DNA of 64,000 bases from Rutpela maculata (GCA_936432065.2 OW386294.2:52480945-52544944); one strand, 5' to 3'; shown: positions 9,360 through 20,014, counted from the stretch's first letter. The notes: generated by a model not told the origin, from the letters alone. Numbers and translations: made by a program.

Positions 9360-11144
9360 CAAAGGCCATGGCAGGTTAAGATAAGTGTCTGTGCATTTGC
9401 AACCTTTTTGCGTGTGGTTCCTTCCAGTGATGTATCTTGGCGTAAGATACTACCACAAAAAGTTTTGATCTCAAAAACTTCATATCTGGGAAATTTTTTT
9501 TTTTTTAATCCAGTGAACCAATTTGTTTTTATTTCACATATATTGTAAATCTACTCAAGACAATTTATTAATGATATTTTCGGGAAATCTTTTCATGAAA
9601 AAAACAAAAATTGATGCTTTTGAAATTTTTGAAAAATTTAAATACGTACATACACGTTAGCGACCACCACCATTTTTTTTACGAATTATACACCATACAA
9701 TAAGCTATAATATATGTTTTTACAAAACTCTATCGAAGAGGTAACGTAGTCAAATTGGCAAAGATAATGTTTCGTGCTTACGTCCACCTTTAGTAAACAC
9801 CCTGTATCGTGGGTTCAGAAATTATAACATCAGGGTAACACTAAACAATAATGTATTTACTTACGAACTAATTATAACAAATACAGATAAAGAGTATAAA
9901 TTGGTTAGAAACTCGATATATTAATAAATATATAAATGAGCAACAACTGCTTGGATTACACGTATTGAAAATTTTTTGGAGCAGCCTATGTATTTTTTTG
10001 AAATAACGAGATGTATTTTTCACAATACATACCTATATTTTCTACAAAATTCCATCGAAATGGTAATATATAAAACAAAATATGTGTTTATTAATAAGAA
10101 TACGTAATAAAAAAACGTGTTATGCTAATGATATACCTATGATAATATTAGTCGTCTTCATCATTGTCCTCATTTATTGTAACACTATATCTTCTGCGAA
10201 TAATTCAGACAGTTTTACTGATGGTTTCGGAATATCGTCAAGAAACCTTGCATATGATAAATCCATTTATAAGTAACAGAAAACTAACTAACTTTGCAGA
10301 AGATATCGGTGTTATAATAAATGAGGATAATGATGAAGACGACTAATATTATCATAGGTAGGTATATCATTAGCATAACACGTTTTTTTATTATGTATTC
10401 TTATTAATAAACACATAATTTTTTTATGTATTACCATTTCGATGGAATTTTGTAGAAAATATAGGTATGTATTGTGAAAAACACATATCGCTATTTCAAA
10501 AAAATACACAGGCTGCTCAAAAAAATTTTCAATACGTGTAATCCAAGCAGTTGTTCATTTATATATTTATATATCGAGTTTCTAACCAATTTATACTGTT
10601 TTTCTTTATTTGTTGTAATTAGTACGTAAGTAAATACATTATTGTTTAGTGTTACTCTGGTGTTATAATTTCTGAACCCTCGATACAGGGTGTTTACTAA
10701 GGGGGGTAAGCACGAAGTCAATTTGACTACGTTACCCCTTCGATAGAGTTTTGTAAAAAATATATGTTATAGCTTATTGTATGGTGTATAATTAGTAAAA
10801 AAAATGGTGGTAGTCGCTAACGTGTAAGTACTTATTTAAATTTTTGAAAAATTTCAAAAGCATTAATTTTTGTTTTTTTCATGAAAAGATTTCCTGAAAA
10901 TATCATTAATAAATTGTCTTGAGTAGATTTACAATATATGTGAAATACAAAGAAATTGGTTCACTTGATTAAGAAAAAAAATTTTTTTCAGATTTTCAAA
11001 AAAAAAATTTCACAGATATTATGAAGTTTTTGAGGTCAAAACTTTTTGTGGTAGTATCTTACGCTAAGATACATCACTGCAAGGAACCACACGTAAAAAA
11101 GTTGCAAAGGCACGGACATTTATCTTAACCTGCCATGGCCTTTG
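9360..11144. mobile_element. Giant palindromic (foldback) element, ~840-bp arms
   Basis: The ends CAAAGGCCATGGCAGG (9360) and its complement (ending 11144) open two arms of about 840 bp (9360-10200 and 10297-11144), separated by about 97 bp. The arms are highly similar along their length; for example GTCGTCTTCATCATTGTCC at about 10151 mirrors 10323-10341. It sits inside exon 2 of the mariner transposase. No convincing target duplication is visible, so the superfamily is unknown; Mutator-like foldback elements have this architecture. Small open frames at the centre (10082-10346), ending in acidic NEDNDEDD, are not recognisable. Confidence 0.8.
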
Positions 11145-11226
11145 AGTAATTACTATTTAGAAAATTCACCTCTAGCTGATCATAGAAACATTTTTTATCA
11201 GCACGACGGTGCTCCCCCATAACGCG
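11145..11226 (+). pseudogene. Mariner-like transposase, middle piece (second catalytic Asp)
   Basis: This continues the transposase of 8230-8774 after the palindromic element. It reads NYYLENSPLADHRNIFYQ and then HDGAPP, where D is the second catalytic aspartate. The frame breaks at the insertion of the Helentron-like copy that follows at once. Confidence 0.75.
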
Positions 11227-11898
11227 ACTTCCAGTGGAAGTATAGTAATGGCAAAAAAAATTTTAAAAATTTTTATTGTTCAAATAGGCTTAGAATGTCA
11301 CGAAACGTCGAGATTTTAAGTTTGAGCGAAAAAAAATTTCTGTCTGTCGGTCTGTCTGTCTGTCTGTAACTTTTTTTGTGCGCACGTTTACTCTGGAACC
11401 GTTTGAGATATTGACTTGAAATTTGGTACACATATGTACTTTAACGAGATCTAGAACTAGATTATATTTTCATCTTGTTCCGTCGAAGGGTTGGGGGGTA
11501 AATTTGGGGAAAAGCAGGTAAGAGTCCATAAAATTGGTATTTAGTATATACAAGAGAAGCTAAGGTCTCAAAAAAAATTTTGGCATTAGCCACCCCCCTT
11601 ACCACCCCCACCCCATTATTAAAGGGGATGAAAAAAAATTGTGATTTAGTGTGTGTACAAGAACCAGAAACCTCAAAATGTTTTTTTACTTCATCCTCCC
11701 CCACTACCACCCCTTATCACCACCCCCACCCCGCTACCGATGTGGGGTATCGTTTTATGGGTTTTTGGGGTAGAGGATTTCAAATATTATATTATTAAAG
11801 TTCCATAAACAATTATTTCCACATACAAAAATTTTTTCGTTGTGAGTGACTTGGAAAAGAATCTGGATGTGGAAGTAGTGATTCCTTGGGCAGCGGTT
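11227..11898 (+). mobile_element. Helentron-like (HINE-type) repeat, copy 4, inside the transposase
   Basis: Its 5' hairpin is shortened to ACTTCCAGTGGAAGT. The inverted subterminal repeat CTGGATGTGGAAGT is at 11863-11876, and the copy ends near GGGCAGCGGTT. It separates the HDGAPP and RNYL motifs of the mariner transposase, so host sequence is known on both sides and the boundaries of the family can be read here. Confidence 0.85.
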
Positions 11899-12190
11899 GT
11901 TTTTACAAGAAACTATTTACGATCAATGGATCTCCAATAATGGGCCGTTCCTATGGCCTCCTCGGTCGCCCGATTTATCAATTCTAGATTATTTTATTTG
12001 GGGAACTATTAAAAATAAAGTTTATGAGAGCTCATTAACAACTATTGAAGATTGTATGCAAAGAGTAAGAAATGCATTTCAAAACTTATCACAGGATTCA
12101 ATTAGGAGAGCTACCCAGGGGGAACTAATACGAAGGTGCGAAAAATGTGTGGAGGTTCGAGGGCGACATTTTGAACAATTATTAAATTAA
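11899..12190 (+). pseudogene. Mariner-like transposase, C-terminal piece (third catalytic Asp)
   Basis: This is the last part of the interrupted gene. It reads DQWISNNGPFLWPPR and then SPDLSILDYFIWGTIKNKVY, the third catalytic block with Asp in place of Glu (DDD type). A C-terminal helix follows: EDCMQRVRNAFQNLSQDSI, then RCEKCVEVRGRHFEQLLN and a stop at 12190. The short RNYL stretch upstream is in another frame, so one frameshift exists beyond the insertions. The C-terminus matches the pattern of the relic at 138-823, so both are mariner-like cousins. Confidence 0.8.
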
Positions 12191-12544
12191 TATGTTTATA
12201 GTTGATATCATCTTAGCTATTTTAGTTTATGCAAAGTGTCTTCAATGCAATTAATAGGCATGTTACAGTGTTTAGTGTTATTTTCCGTTTTTGTGGATAT
12301 CTAGTAACAAATGTACTACAAGTTCTTGATATTACTTTATCACATTCCCCATAAATAATAAATAAATTCAAAAAGTCTTCGTGGCTATAATTTAAACACG
12401 GTGGCATTTTTTGACATAAGAGAATGATGACATTACTGATTGTTTCTAATCATGGCTAATTTGATATAATTTTTACTAACATTTCTAACATTAAAAGTTG
12501 TAACTTATACCCACACAATGCTTATATCAGAAAAAAAGGAATTT
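12191..12544. other. Transposase 3' region, no gene
   Basis: This is AT-rich sequence between the transposase stop and the right terminal inverted repeat of the mariner element. I see nothing else in it. Confidence 0.5.
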
Positions 12545-13078
12545 AATTTTACATAACTTGATGTAAAAAAATATAGGTGTTCCACACTTGGTATATTATT
12601 ATTGAATATAATTCAATTGTAGAGTGCAGCTCTCCTTGTGTTCTTTCTACATGCCAAAAAGCAAATGAGTATCTTTTACACGAAGAAAGTTATAAAGGTT
12701 ATTTGTTAACCATTACACCTGTCAATTTTTTTTAAATGTCAAATATCTCTAAAACGGCTGGGGTTAGGCATAGGGTATTCTACATGTTTTTTGACTCAGA
12801 ATTTTATGCTCTTTTCGAAAACCCTAAAATATATAGGGTGTTCCATTTAAAATAAGCAAGTTGGTATCGACTTCCGGTATAACCGGAAGTACCAGATGCT
12901 TGTAATTTTATTTGGATTGGCCACACTGCCATTAGTAGCTCCCTAAATTTTCAAAATTTTCTGGTGCGTACTTTTCCCTATATCGATCGATGCAGTTCCT
13001 GGTGAGACACCCTATACATACATATATATATATAAACCAAGCCACTAATGGAGATTTTCCGAGAAGCATGCTTCCAAC

Positions 13079-13303
13079 ATGTGCAAAATGCTTTGCTTTT
13101 CCATCTTTGTTTTCAACTCGTATTTCTTGATACGCTCATTCTCTCCAAGAACGCCTGGCGTAACTCTTCCACTACCTGAGATTTTGCTTCTGTTGCGTAC
13201 GTCTTCACTTGATAACATAAACGATGAAAATGATAAAGATGAAAAGAATGATGTTCGTAGCGATGAAGATGAAGGGTCGACGGATGAATCTGATGAAGAT
13301 TAA
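13079..13303 (+). CDS. Unrecognised 74-codon frame with acidic tail
   Basis: The frame opens with a hydrophobic stretch (CFSIFVFNSYFLI), then a Pro-rich part (SPRTPGVTLPLPEILLL), and ends in a strongly acidic tail of about 30 residues (DENDKDEKNDVRSDEDEGS). It lies inside the large inverted repeat, just outside the mariner element, and directly before a Helentron-like start. Acidic ends of this kind occur in transposon proteins but also arise by chance from GAT/GAA repeats. No function can be assigned, and it may be a fragment. Confidence 0.25.
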   Translation: MCKMLCFSIFVFNSYFLIRSFSPRTPGVTLPLPEILLLLRTSSLDNINDENDKDEKNDVRSDEDEGSTDESDED

Positions 13304-13307
13304 TTTA

Positions 13308-13560
13308 GTTTTTTTAACCCCCGACCCCAAAAGAGGGGTGTTATAAGTTTGACGCGTATGTTTGAATGTTTGTCTGTCTGTCTGTCTGTGGCCTCATATC
13401 TCTTCAACAGGTGATCCGATTTTGATGTAGTTTTATATTTGAAAGAGTATTTTGTCGAGAAGGTTATAGGCCATATTAGATTTTGATGTTTAGTCGCCAT
13501 CTTGAATTCGCCATGTTGAACTTCTCTAGAAATTGTCCGATTGAAGTAAAATTGACAATG
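13308..13560 (+). mobile_element. Second Helentron/DINE-like repeat family (TTTTAACCCCCGAC start)
   Basis: It begins TTTTTTAACCCCCGACCCC, followed by AGAGGGGTGTTATAAG and a clean (GTCT)4-type microsatellite at about 13370-13388. It then shows a CCGATTTTGATG block. This layout is familiar from Helitron-like interspersed repeats in many insects. The 3' end was not defined. It is unrelated in sequence to the ACTTCCAC family. Confidence 0.5.
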
Positions 13561-14059
13561 TGCAGACAATTATGGTAGCCGAACATGATTTAGGCCTCAT
13601 TTTGATTCGGTCATATGAAACTGGTACGATTAGATACATTGATCGGGGGTTTTTAAAAATTTTCAATTTATTCAAATATGAAAACTATGCATATTTCATT
13701 CTTTTATGCAAATTTTCCTACTTTTTTCATAAACTTTTCATATAAATTATGTTATTTTTGAATTAAACAGCCAATTAAAAACTCTAAAAATAATATTATA
13801 TTAGAATTATAAAGAAAATTTTTCGGTCTTGTAGTCGAACATTTAATAAAACATAGAAAAGTGCATGAAAAATTCAAAAATTCGCAACGAATGTAAATTT
13901 GCAAAATAGGGTTTAAAATCAAGGGAAATGTTGTTTTTTGATAATCTGAATCTATATGCAAAATTTGGTAGATATCCGAATTCCGCTTAAGTAATAAAAG
14001 TATATTAATTTACCAAAACCGCAATTATAAAATAATTCGTAATTTAAGATAATTTTTGC
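13561..14059. other. No gene recognised
   Basis: This is AT-rich sequence, possibly the remainder of the repeat that starts at 13308. No motif or terminal structure was found. Confidence 0.45.
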
Positions 14060-14640
14060 CGGACTAGCGATATATACCAATTTTTTTGTAGGACACTATT
14101 TTATTTGGGCAGAGATTACACTAACCTATCATGTGTTATCTTTGTCCTACAGTTAGTAATGAGAAAAGTGCTACCATGGAACTGACAATTTCCGAGCGTA
14201 AGAGTGGAAAACATACCATTCAATTTGTAGAACAATGTGGCCATTTAATTTTAAAAACATTTATTAAGCAATAGTAAAAAAATCAGCTGGGTAGTAATCA
14301 TTTTTTGTGACCTCGTTATTTTGACATGTTGGGGGTGGCACTTCAGTCAAGCTTCGGCTTCAGTCAAGCCATCGATTTTGTAGAACAAACGTTTTTTCGT
14401 GTTTTTTATCAAATTATCTCAAGATTTAACAAAAAACTAACTGTTAGTAATAAAATTTGAAGAATCACCCAATCGACATACCTATATACCCAAGCGCAGT
14501 TTATATAGCTACCACTACCGAGAATTTTCGCAGAAAGAAAAGTTGGGCGTCTCGTCAAAACGGAGCTACTCACGAAAATTCAGCCTGTTAGTGATCATTA
14601 AGGAAACTGTACTGTGGACTATATGTATAATCATATTTCT
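14060..14640 (-). repeat. Right arm of the large inverted repeat
   Basis: This is the reverse complement of 3812-3908, 4403-4466 and 6878-7245, in mirror order. It is uninterrupted, so it preserves the pre-insertion state of the site where the left arm carries the Helentron-like/piggyBac composite: the bases around 14420-14440 read, reversed, as ACAGTTAGTTTTTTGTTAAA. The outer end lies near GTACTGTGGACTATATG. Confidence 0.65.
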
Positions 14641-14692
14641 TTGGAAATAAGGCGTAATGGAACAGAAATAAATTAAAGACGAAGCGTCCACG

Positions 14693-14970
14693 TGTACGAC
14701 ACTGCCCTTTCCTATACAGCAATTCCAGGTCGCATGGCTATGGCCCACAAAGTGGGAGTAGGGATTAAGATTACTTTCAGTGTACCTACTGATGTAATAT
14801 ATGCATGGCTGGAAGCATATGGAATGGAAACAACACGGGGAAGTTATATGAATAACGTGTGGTCTAATAAGCTCAGAAGGAGATTAAGCAAGCACCTGCA
14901 TGCAGTTATTCGTTTTTATGTAAAATTGAAAAATTCTACGAGGCACGCAAAAATATTATTTCGTCCATAA
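14693..14970 (+). CDS. Unrecognised open frame
   Basis: This is an open stretch of about 92 codons with no ATG at its 5' edge. The first in-frame ATG is at about 14734. It contains MAMAHKVGVGIKITFSVPTD and a basic segment KLRRRLSKHLHAVIRFYVKL. I do not recognise it. It lies just outside the large inverted repeat. It may be a chance frame or an old transposon fragment. Confidence 0.15.
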
Positions 14971-15506
14971 AACTTTCGTAACACCATCTTACGACATATC
15001 AACTAGATATTCGAATGATTTAATGAGATATATTGTAAAAAAAAATTAAACCAATAAAAGTATTTAACGCCCTGAGTCGGAAACTAATTACAACTTGCTG
15101 GAGCCAAGCTTGTCGGTAAGCTTTGAAAATTGCCATGCCAATGATGTAGAATATAGCAAAATTGGCTAGAATAATAAAAATGATAATTTGTCCAAAATAT
15201 TCTAAAAATCAACTTAGAAAAGTTTTCGATCTCACAAAACGTTATGTCGACTGACAAAATAAAATTTTGGAAACTACGCTAAAACTTGACAACTGGTTTT
15301 TGTCACAAAAAGGTTATTATTCCAAGGGACGTTTTTTAACATTATTAAGGGTTATTTTCATCCGGCGACAAGAGTTTTCAGCATAGGCACCGAATGGCGA
15401 TTATGTAAAGTTTTATTCGTGCCGGTTGGTCAATTATTAATTTTTAACAAAATTCGCGGAAATTGAAAAAAGCATCATTAGTAGGTACACGGATGTCCCC
15501 ATGAGA
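14971..15506. other. No gene recognised
   Basis: No coding, RNA or inverted-terminal signal was seen in this stretch. Confidence 0.45.
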
Positions 15507-15847
15507 TAGCTCGAAAGCGAGGCTACACATTGTTCTCATATACTTAGTGGCCACGAGTCAATGTACGCCCCCAATTTTTTGGTAGTTTTATTTTAATTTA
15601 AAAATTTCGTTTTCGACAGACGGACAGACATTCGCAACAAATGAATTTTTCTTGAAATTACTCACTGATTATCTGTAGCTCGAAAGCGAGGCTACACATT
15701 GTTCTCATATACTTAGTGGCCACGAGTCAATGTACGCCCCCAATTTTTTGGTAGTTTTATTTTAATTTAAAAATTTCGTTTTCGACAGACGGACAGACAT
15801 TCGCAACAAATGAATTTTTCTTGAAATTACTCACTGATTATCTGTAG
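15507..15847 (+). repeat. Tandem duplication, 2 x 169 bp
   Basis: Two adjacent, essentially identical units start at 15507 and 15676 with TAGCTCGAAAGCGAGGC and end at 15847. Each contains GACAGACGGACAGACATTCG. The near identity suggests a recent duplication (or an assembly duplication) in otherwise decayed DNA. Confidence 0.9.
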
Positions 15848-15885
15848 ACAGCTCGCACTGCAAAATTCCTCTTAAAATTGAAATC

Positions 15886-16225
15886 TGTGGGGGTTTGGAA
15901 ACTAAAAGCTGCCACCGGTCTTATTTAATAGCTTATAATTAATTGTGTTTATGTGTAAAGTTGGCCAAAAATTGGCCTGGGAAATAGGGGTTATTCAAAA
16001 TTTTCGAGATATTGACACACTGAACAATTGTTACAGGTAAAGTAAATATTTTGGAACGAAAATTATAGAAAAGTCTGTAGCCGTTGTTATAAAAAAAAAA
16101 TTAACAAAAGGAAAAGCATTGACGTTTATGGAGTTTTACAACTTTAAACGTCCGTAATTCGCTTCAAGAACCTTTAAAAAATTGTGATTTTTGTTGCATT
16201 TTAGCGTTCAACAACCGATATTTCG
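15886..16225 (+). repeat. Inverted repeat arm (pairs with 27652-27992)
   Basis: The arm begins CTGTGGGGGTTTGGAAAC and ends in ACAACCGATATTTCG; the reverse complement occurs at 27652-27992. The pair is 11.4 kb apart and encloses the Cys/His-rich coding sequence. The arms could be terminal repeats of one element or two separate copies of a dispersed repeat. Confidence 0.65.
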
Positions 16226-16374
16226 AAACCGAGCACTTAAATTGAAAAATACTTCTTACAATATTGTAGAGTAGAGTTTCCCGCTTACAACGGTATAACT
16301 TTTAGAATTTTTGGACGTAAGATAGCGTAGCTACGGAAGCGTACTGAGGCCACGTCGAAAAATAAATTAAGTTG

Positions 16375-16475
16375 AAATTTACACTTATTATCTTGAAATT
16401 TCAACTTAATAGGTTGAAATTTCCAGTTATTAACTTGAAATTTCAACTTAATAAGTCGAAATTTCAACTTATAAT
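16375..16475. repeat. Palindromic minisatellite (left)
   Basis: About five imperfect units of GTTGAAATTTCAACTTATTA. Each unit contains its own palindrome TTGAAATTTCAA. Confidence 0.85.
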
Positions 16476-16800
16476 AAATTGCTATATGCGTATATACATA
16501 CAAGGTGTATCCGCGAGATATGTGCATTGTGCATGACCCTAAAAACAAAGTTCATATTCTATTTGAAGAAAACTTCCAAAATCAATTTTCATTTCTTGAT
16601 AATTATTATAACGACATTGTTCGCCATCTTTATGGAATGACTTAAAATTTAAAAAATAACTTTTTTTTATTTGAAATTATTTAAGGGCATAATTTTAATT
16701 TTTTGTATTCACTAAAATTTTGATCACACTATAGATTTCAGATATTAATTACATGTGACGGAATAAATACATACAGGGTGATTTATCAAATAGTTAGTAC

Positions 16801-17955
16801 CCCAGCAAACACAAAAATTGCGGTCCCTAAATGGGCCATTGTAGCGATCAATGGCTTTCTTATGGCATAGGCTAACCTTTTGTGGTCCATAATAAATTAT
16901 ATGCAGGCGTACCATAGCTTCATGTTGTTATGAATTGCCACATAATAACCAGAAATGGTCAATTATTGTGCAACCATAAAAAATGTTGCTTCGGTTTATA
17001 CGTTGCTGGTACTTTTATGGTAATATGCAGGCTAATATTTTAATGATTACGCGCATGCGCATTGTGAAAAATCTCTCAAGGCTTCACCGAGCATAGCATC
17101 CGTCATTTGCATTTTCGTTCTATGCTTAGCCTGTGGGTTATTAAAATTTGTATAATCTGATTTAATCTGACCGTTATTTCTGTAAAATTTATAGTTTATT
17201 TTTTATAGTAAGTAATTTGTAATTTGTCATTAATAACTTAATTGTAACGTTTTTTGTAAATTATTAATAATGATATTATTTGAGATTACTCGTAAACATT
17301 TATTAAACATTCAAATACTTTCTACATTTTGAAATAAATAGCTACATATTCACATAATATAATAAAGACTTCACACACATCACCATAAATACTGCTTTTA
17401 GCATCCGTAATAACGGTTATTAAGATAGCTCAGTTGGTAGAAGAGTCAGTACTGTAATACGGACATCGGAGACATGCAGGTTCGAACCCCACCGACCGCA
17501 ATTGGTACAGGTAAGTAAAAATGAATTTAATAACTTAATAAATATTATAATTTGCAGGCAACCCTTGTGAGAATAAATTGGAGCTATGGTAAACAATATT
17601 AAATATGTAAATAAAATATACGGATGATAACAAACAAATTCATATTACAATATTTATGTATTAATAATTACTTATTTTTATCAAGTAAAATACTTACATG
17701 TCAAAGCTGTACTTTTTCGTAAAAAGGGCCATGAATAATGTATCTATATAAAAAAAGTAGAATCTTCATACATCGTACTTTATGGATGTATAAATATTAT
17801 TGTACACTGTTGGCAAATTGAAGGATGGCCAACTGCTGGCCGGTGGGACATTTCGCCAATGGTCCGCTTGTGGCTCCCCATAAAAGTGCCAATTATGATA
17901 ATGCTAGTGACGGTGCGTATGACCATTTATGTGCCAATTATGAGTGTTTGCTGGG
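16801..17955. mobile_element. DNA transposon-like element with CCCAGCAAACAC termini
   Basis: The ends CCCAGCAAACAC and GTGTTTGCTGGG are perfect 12-bp inverted repeats. No target duplication is evident and no transposase is encoded. Short motifs of the type ATGGTCAATTATTG recur near both ends. A tRNA-like segment lies inside at 17422-17500. The superfamily is not resolved. Confidence 0.5.
17422..17500 (+). pseudogene. tRNA-like sequence (degenerate; SINE head or tRNA pseudogene)
   Basis: A good A box (ATAGCTCAGTTGGTAGA) and B box (GGTTCGAACCCC) are spaced as in a tRNA, and the anticodon region reads CTGTAAT, resembling tRNA-Tyr (GTA). The acceptor stem does not pair, so a functional tRNA is unlikely. 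It could serve as an internal RNA polymerase III promoter of a SINE. No poly(A) or tail repeat is obvious downstream. Confidence 0.5.
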
Positions 17956-18482
17956 ATGAGCCTCACATACAAGGTGTTCCACTATAATTTTCTACCTCTA
18001 TAAGTACCTTAATTTTGAAAAACCGATTACATGTAATTTTTGTTTGATTTTAGATCTACCATTAGTTTTTTATTACCACCGAAAAATATAGATCCAAAGG
18101 AACAATTGAACAGCCTGTATATATTTTCATATTCGATTTCTTCATCTGATTCTGAATACAAATATCTACTTGTTATATGAATTTTTTAGGAGATTCTAGG
18201 CCATAAATAGACCACAAATGAGATATTGTTTTTAAGATTAAGGTGGGCTGTATACTATACTAAATTATTCTAAGTTTGACAACGATCTTTTATAAAAGAT
18301 ATTTTTTTATGAGAAATATGTAATATTAATATTAATAAAAGATCTTGGCCAAAGAACTTCTTTAGTCTAATGGTGGCCTTACAAAGAACTGTATCTTCCT
18401 TAAGAAGTATTTTTATTTATATAGAATATGCATACGAATCTTGAGCACATATCTCGGGTACTTAGTGGTTAGCCACATATAA
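17956..18482. other. No gene recognised
   Basis: This is AT-rich interior of the foldback-like element. A mariner-end-like motif ACAAGGTGTTCC lies near 17968. Nothing else was seen. Confidence 0.45.
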
Positions 18483-18618
18483 CATTTTATTAAGTTAAAA
18501 TTTCAACTTATTATGTTGAAATTTCGACTTATTATCTTGAAATTTCAACTTATTATCTTAAAATTTCAACTTATTATGTTGAAATTTCAACTTATTATGT
18601 TGAAATTTCAACTTAATT
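18483..18618. repeat. Palindromic minisatellite (right)
   Basis: About six units of the palindromic repeat seen at 16375-16475, more regular on this side. Confidence 0.88.
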
Positions 18619-18770
18619 TTTTTTTCGGAGTGGTTTCAGTACGCTTCCGTACGTAGCAAAATTAATAAATGTAAAACAATGCACAGATCTATTTACATCG
18701 CGGTAGCCAACCGTCGATCTTCCTCCTTACGTTGCGCATCCGCGCGCTCCAGTTGTCTACATTCTGCTTA

Positions 18771-19242
18771 GGGCCCTGATAGACGGGCATCAAAAACGCC
18801 GCGTGTGAAACGCGACGGGTTGCACGCTGAAATGTAAACAATGTATTTCAAATGCTCAAGGCTTGACGAACGTTGAAGATGTCCATATACGCTGGCGGGG
18901 ACGGATGGAACGTCGCTTGGAGCATTTTAAACGCTGGCACGCAGCATTTTCTCCGCTGGTGGGTGAACCGTTCGAATGCAACACGTGTATCACAATTGAG
19001 TTGACCACACGAGCATGTGAACGTATAGTACTCAGTACTATTAAAATATAACGTCGTCTTTTCTTTTTCAAAAGATGAATGCACAAGGCTGAAACACAAC
19101 CTATCTGTGTAACATTCATTTTTGAACTATACTGTATTCGTTCTGGCCGTCCAGTAAACATGCTCGTGTAGAAGTAAAATCTGAAGCGTGCAACCCGTCG
19201 CGTTTCACACGCGGCGTGTTTGACGCCCGTCTATCAGGGCCC
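18771..19242. mobile_element. PIF/Harbinger-type MITE, 472 bp, TTA target duplication
   Basis: GGGCCCTGATAGACGGGC at the left is mirrored at the right end, and the inverted repeats extend about 60 bp (through CGCGTGTGAAACGCGACGGG). TTA flanks both sides (18768-18770, 19243-19245). A 3-bp TTA/TAA duplication with G-rich TIRs is the Harbinger signature. Interior open frames on both strands (18848-19161) are unrecognised and overlap each other, so coding is doubtful. The MITE split a repeat also present, inverted, at 26119-26180. Confidence 0.85.
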
Positions 19243-19390
19243 TTAGAATAACTAAATAGGTAATACTCTTATGTATTCATATTAATGCCCAATATGCCCA
19301 TAGAGATCAGATTAATTAGTATAAGCCCAAAGTGTTGGAGGTTTTATCAGTTAAAAGTAAATTCTTTCCTGTTAAAAACTATGTCTGAGT

Positions 19391-20014
19391 CAGTGGCGGC
19401 TGGTGAAATTTCAATATTTTTTTTCTCGTCTGTGGCGCATGGGACCCATACGAAACTTGGGAAATAACATCTAGAGAAGCACTTCTCTAATGACCCCTAA
19501 AAAATTTTGAAAAAGCAGTTTGCGAAAAAATTTTTGAAAATTCGCTAGCCTCCCCTGGGTCTAGGGACCCCTGTTTACTTTTATTTTTTTTTGTCATATG
19601 CATTTGACTTTTCATAAAAATGCATCGACAGATTTTGGAGTTTGTGAAAATATTTTCATTACTAACTGAGATACAACGAATTGAAATATTGTAATTTGTT
19701 AAATTGTAAATTACAAAATTTCAGTTCATTGTATTTCAGTTAGTAATGAAAATATTTTCACAAACTCTAAAATCTGTCGATGCATTTTTATGAAAAGTCA
19801 AATGCATATGACAAAAAAAAATAAAAGTAAACAGGGGTCCCTAGACCCAGGGGAGGCTAGCAAATTTTCAAAAATTTTTTCGCAAACTGCTTTTTCAAAA
19901 TTTTTTAGGGGTCATTAGAAAAGTGCTTCTCTAGATGTTATTTCCCAAATTTCGTATGGGTCCCATGCGCCACAGACGAGAAAAAAAATATTGAAATTTC
20001 ACCAGCCGCCGCTG
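19391..20014. mobile_element. Foldback hAT MITE, 624 bp, nearly perfect palindrome
   Basis: It begins CAGTGGCGGCTGGTGAAATT and ends with the complement, with one mismatch in the tip. The two ~300-bp arms meet near 19700 with almost no loop. Flanks GTCTGAGT and GCTGAGTT suggest an 8-bp duplication blurred by a one-base indel. It shares its inner arm sequence (CTCGTCTGTGGCGCATGGGA) with the element at 50450-51004. Confidence 0.88.

Larger units (their letters stand above)
7475..13013 (+). mobile_element. Mariner-like element with long terminal inverted repeats, carrying three nested insertions
   Basis: The left end CAGGGTGTCTCACCAGGAAC at 7475 is mirrored at 12994-13013, with TATA outside both ends, consistent with TA target duplication. 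The terminal inverted repeats are long: 7475-8225 mirrors much of 12545-13013, including a 21-bp palindrome of the form CTTCCGG...CCGGAAG at about 7940-7960 and 12870-12890. The arms have diverged and differ by indels. Inside are transposase pieces (8230-8774, 11145-11226, 11899-12190) split by an intron, a hAT MITE (8806-9296), a giant palindromic element (9360-11144) and a Helentron-like copy (11227-11898). Without insertions the element would be about 2.6 kb. Confidence 0.75.
16328..18657. mobile_element. Foldback-like element with minisatellite inverted ends
   Basis: GCTACGGAAGCGTACTGA near 16329 is mirrored by TCAGTACGCTTCCGTACGTAGC ending near 18657. Just inside both ends lie tandem arrays of a short palindromic unit (16375-16475 and 18483-18618). 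Inside those, GAGATATGTGC near 16515 mirrors GCACATATCTC near 18446. The interior includes a separate element (16801-17955). Subterminal minisatellites like these are known from foldback transposons. Confidence 0.55.

Noticed and set aside
9360..11144. Mutator assignment of the giant palindrome from a 9-bp duplication
   Set aside because: The flanks AATATTTTA and AGTAATTAC agree at too few positions to count as a duplication.
17422..17500. Functional tRNA-Tyr gene
   Set aside because: A and B boxes are good, but the acceptor and anticodon stems do not pair, so it is recorded as tRNA-like only.
16375..18618. CRISPR-like array
   Set aside because: The repeats are contiguous palindromic minisatellite units without spacers, in eukaryotic transposon DNA.
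18848..19161. Harbinger accessory protein gene
   Set aside because: The frames overlap on both strands within a 472-bp MITE and show no Myb-like or nuclease motif.
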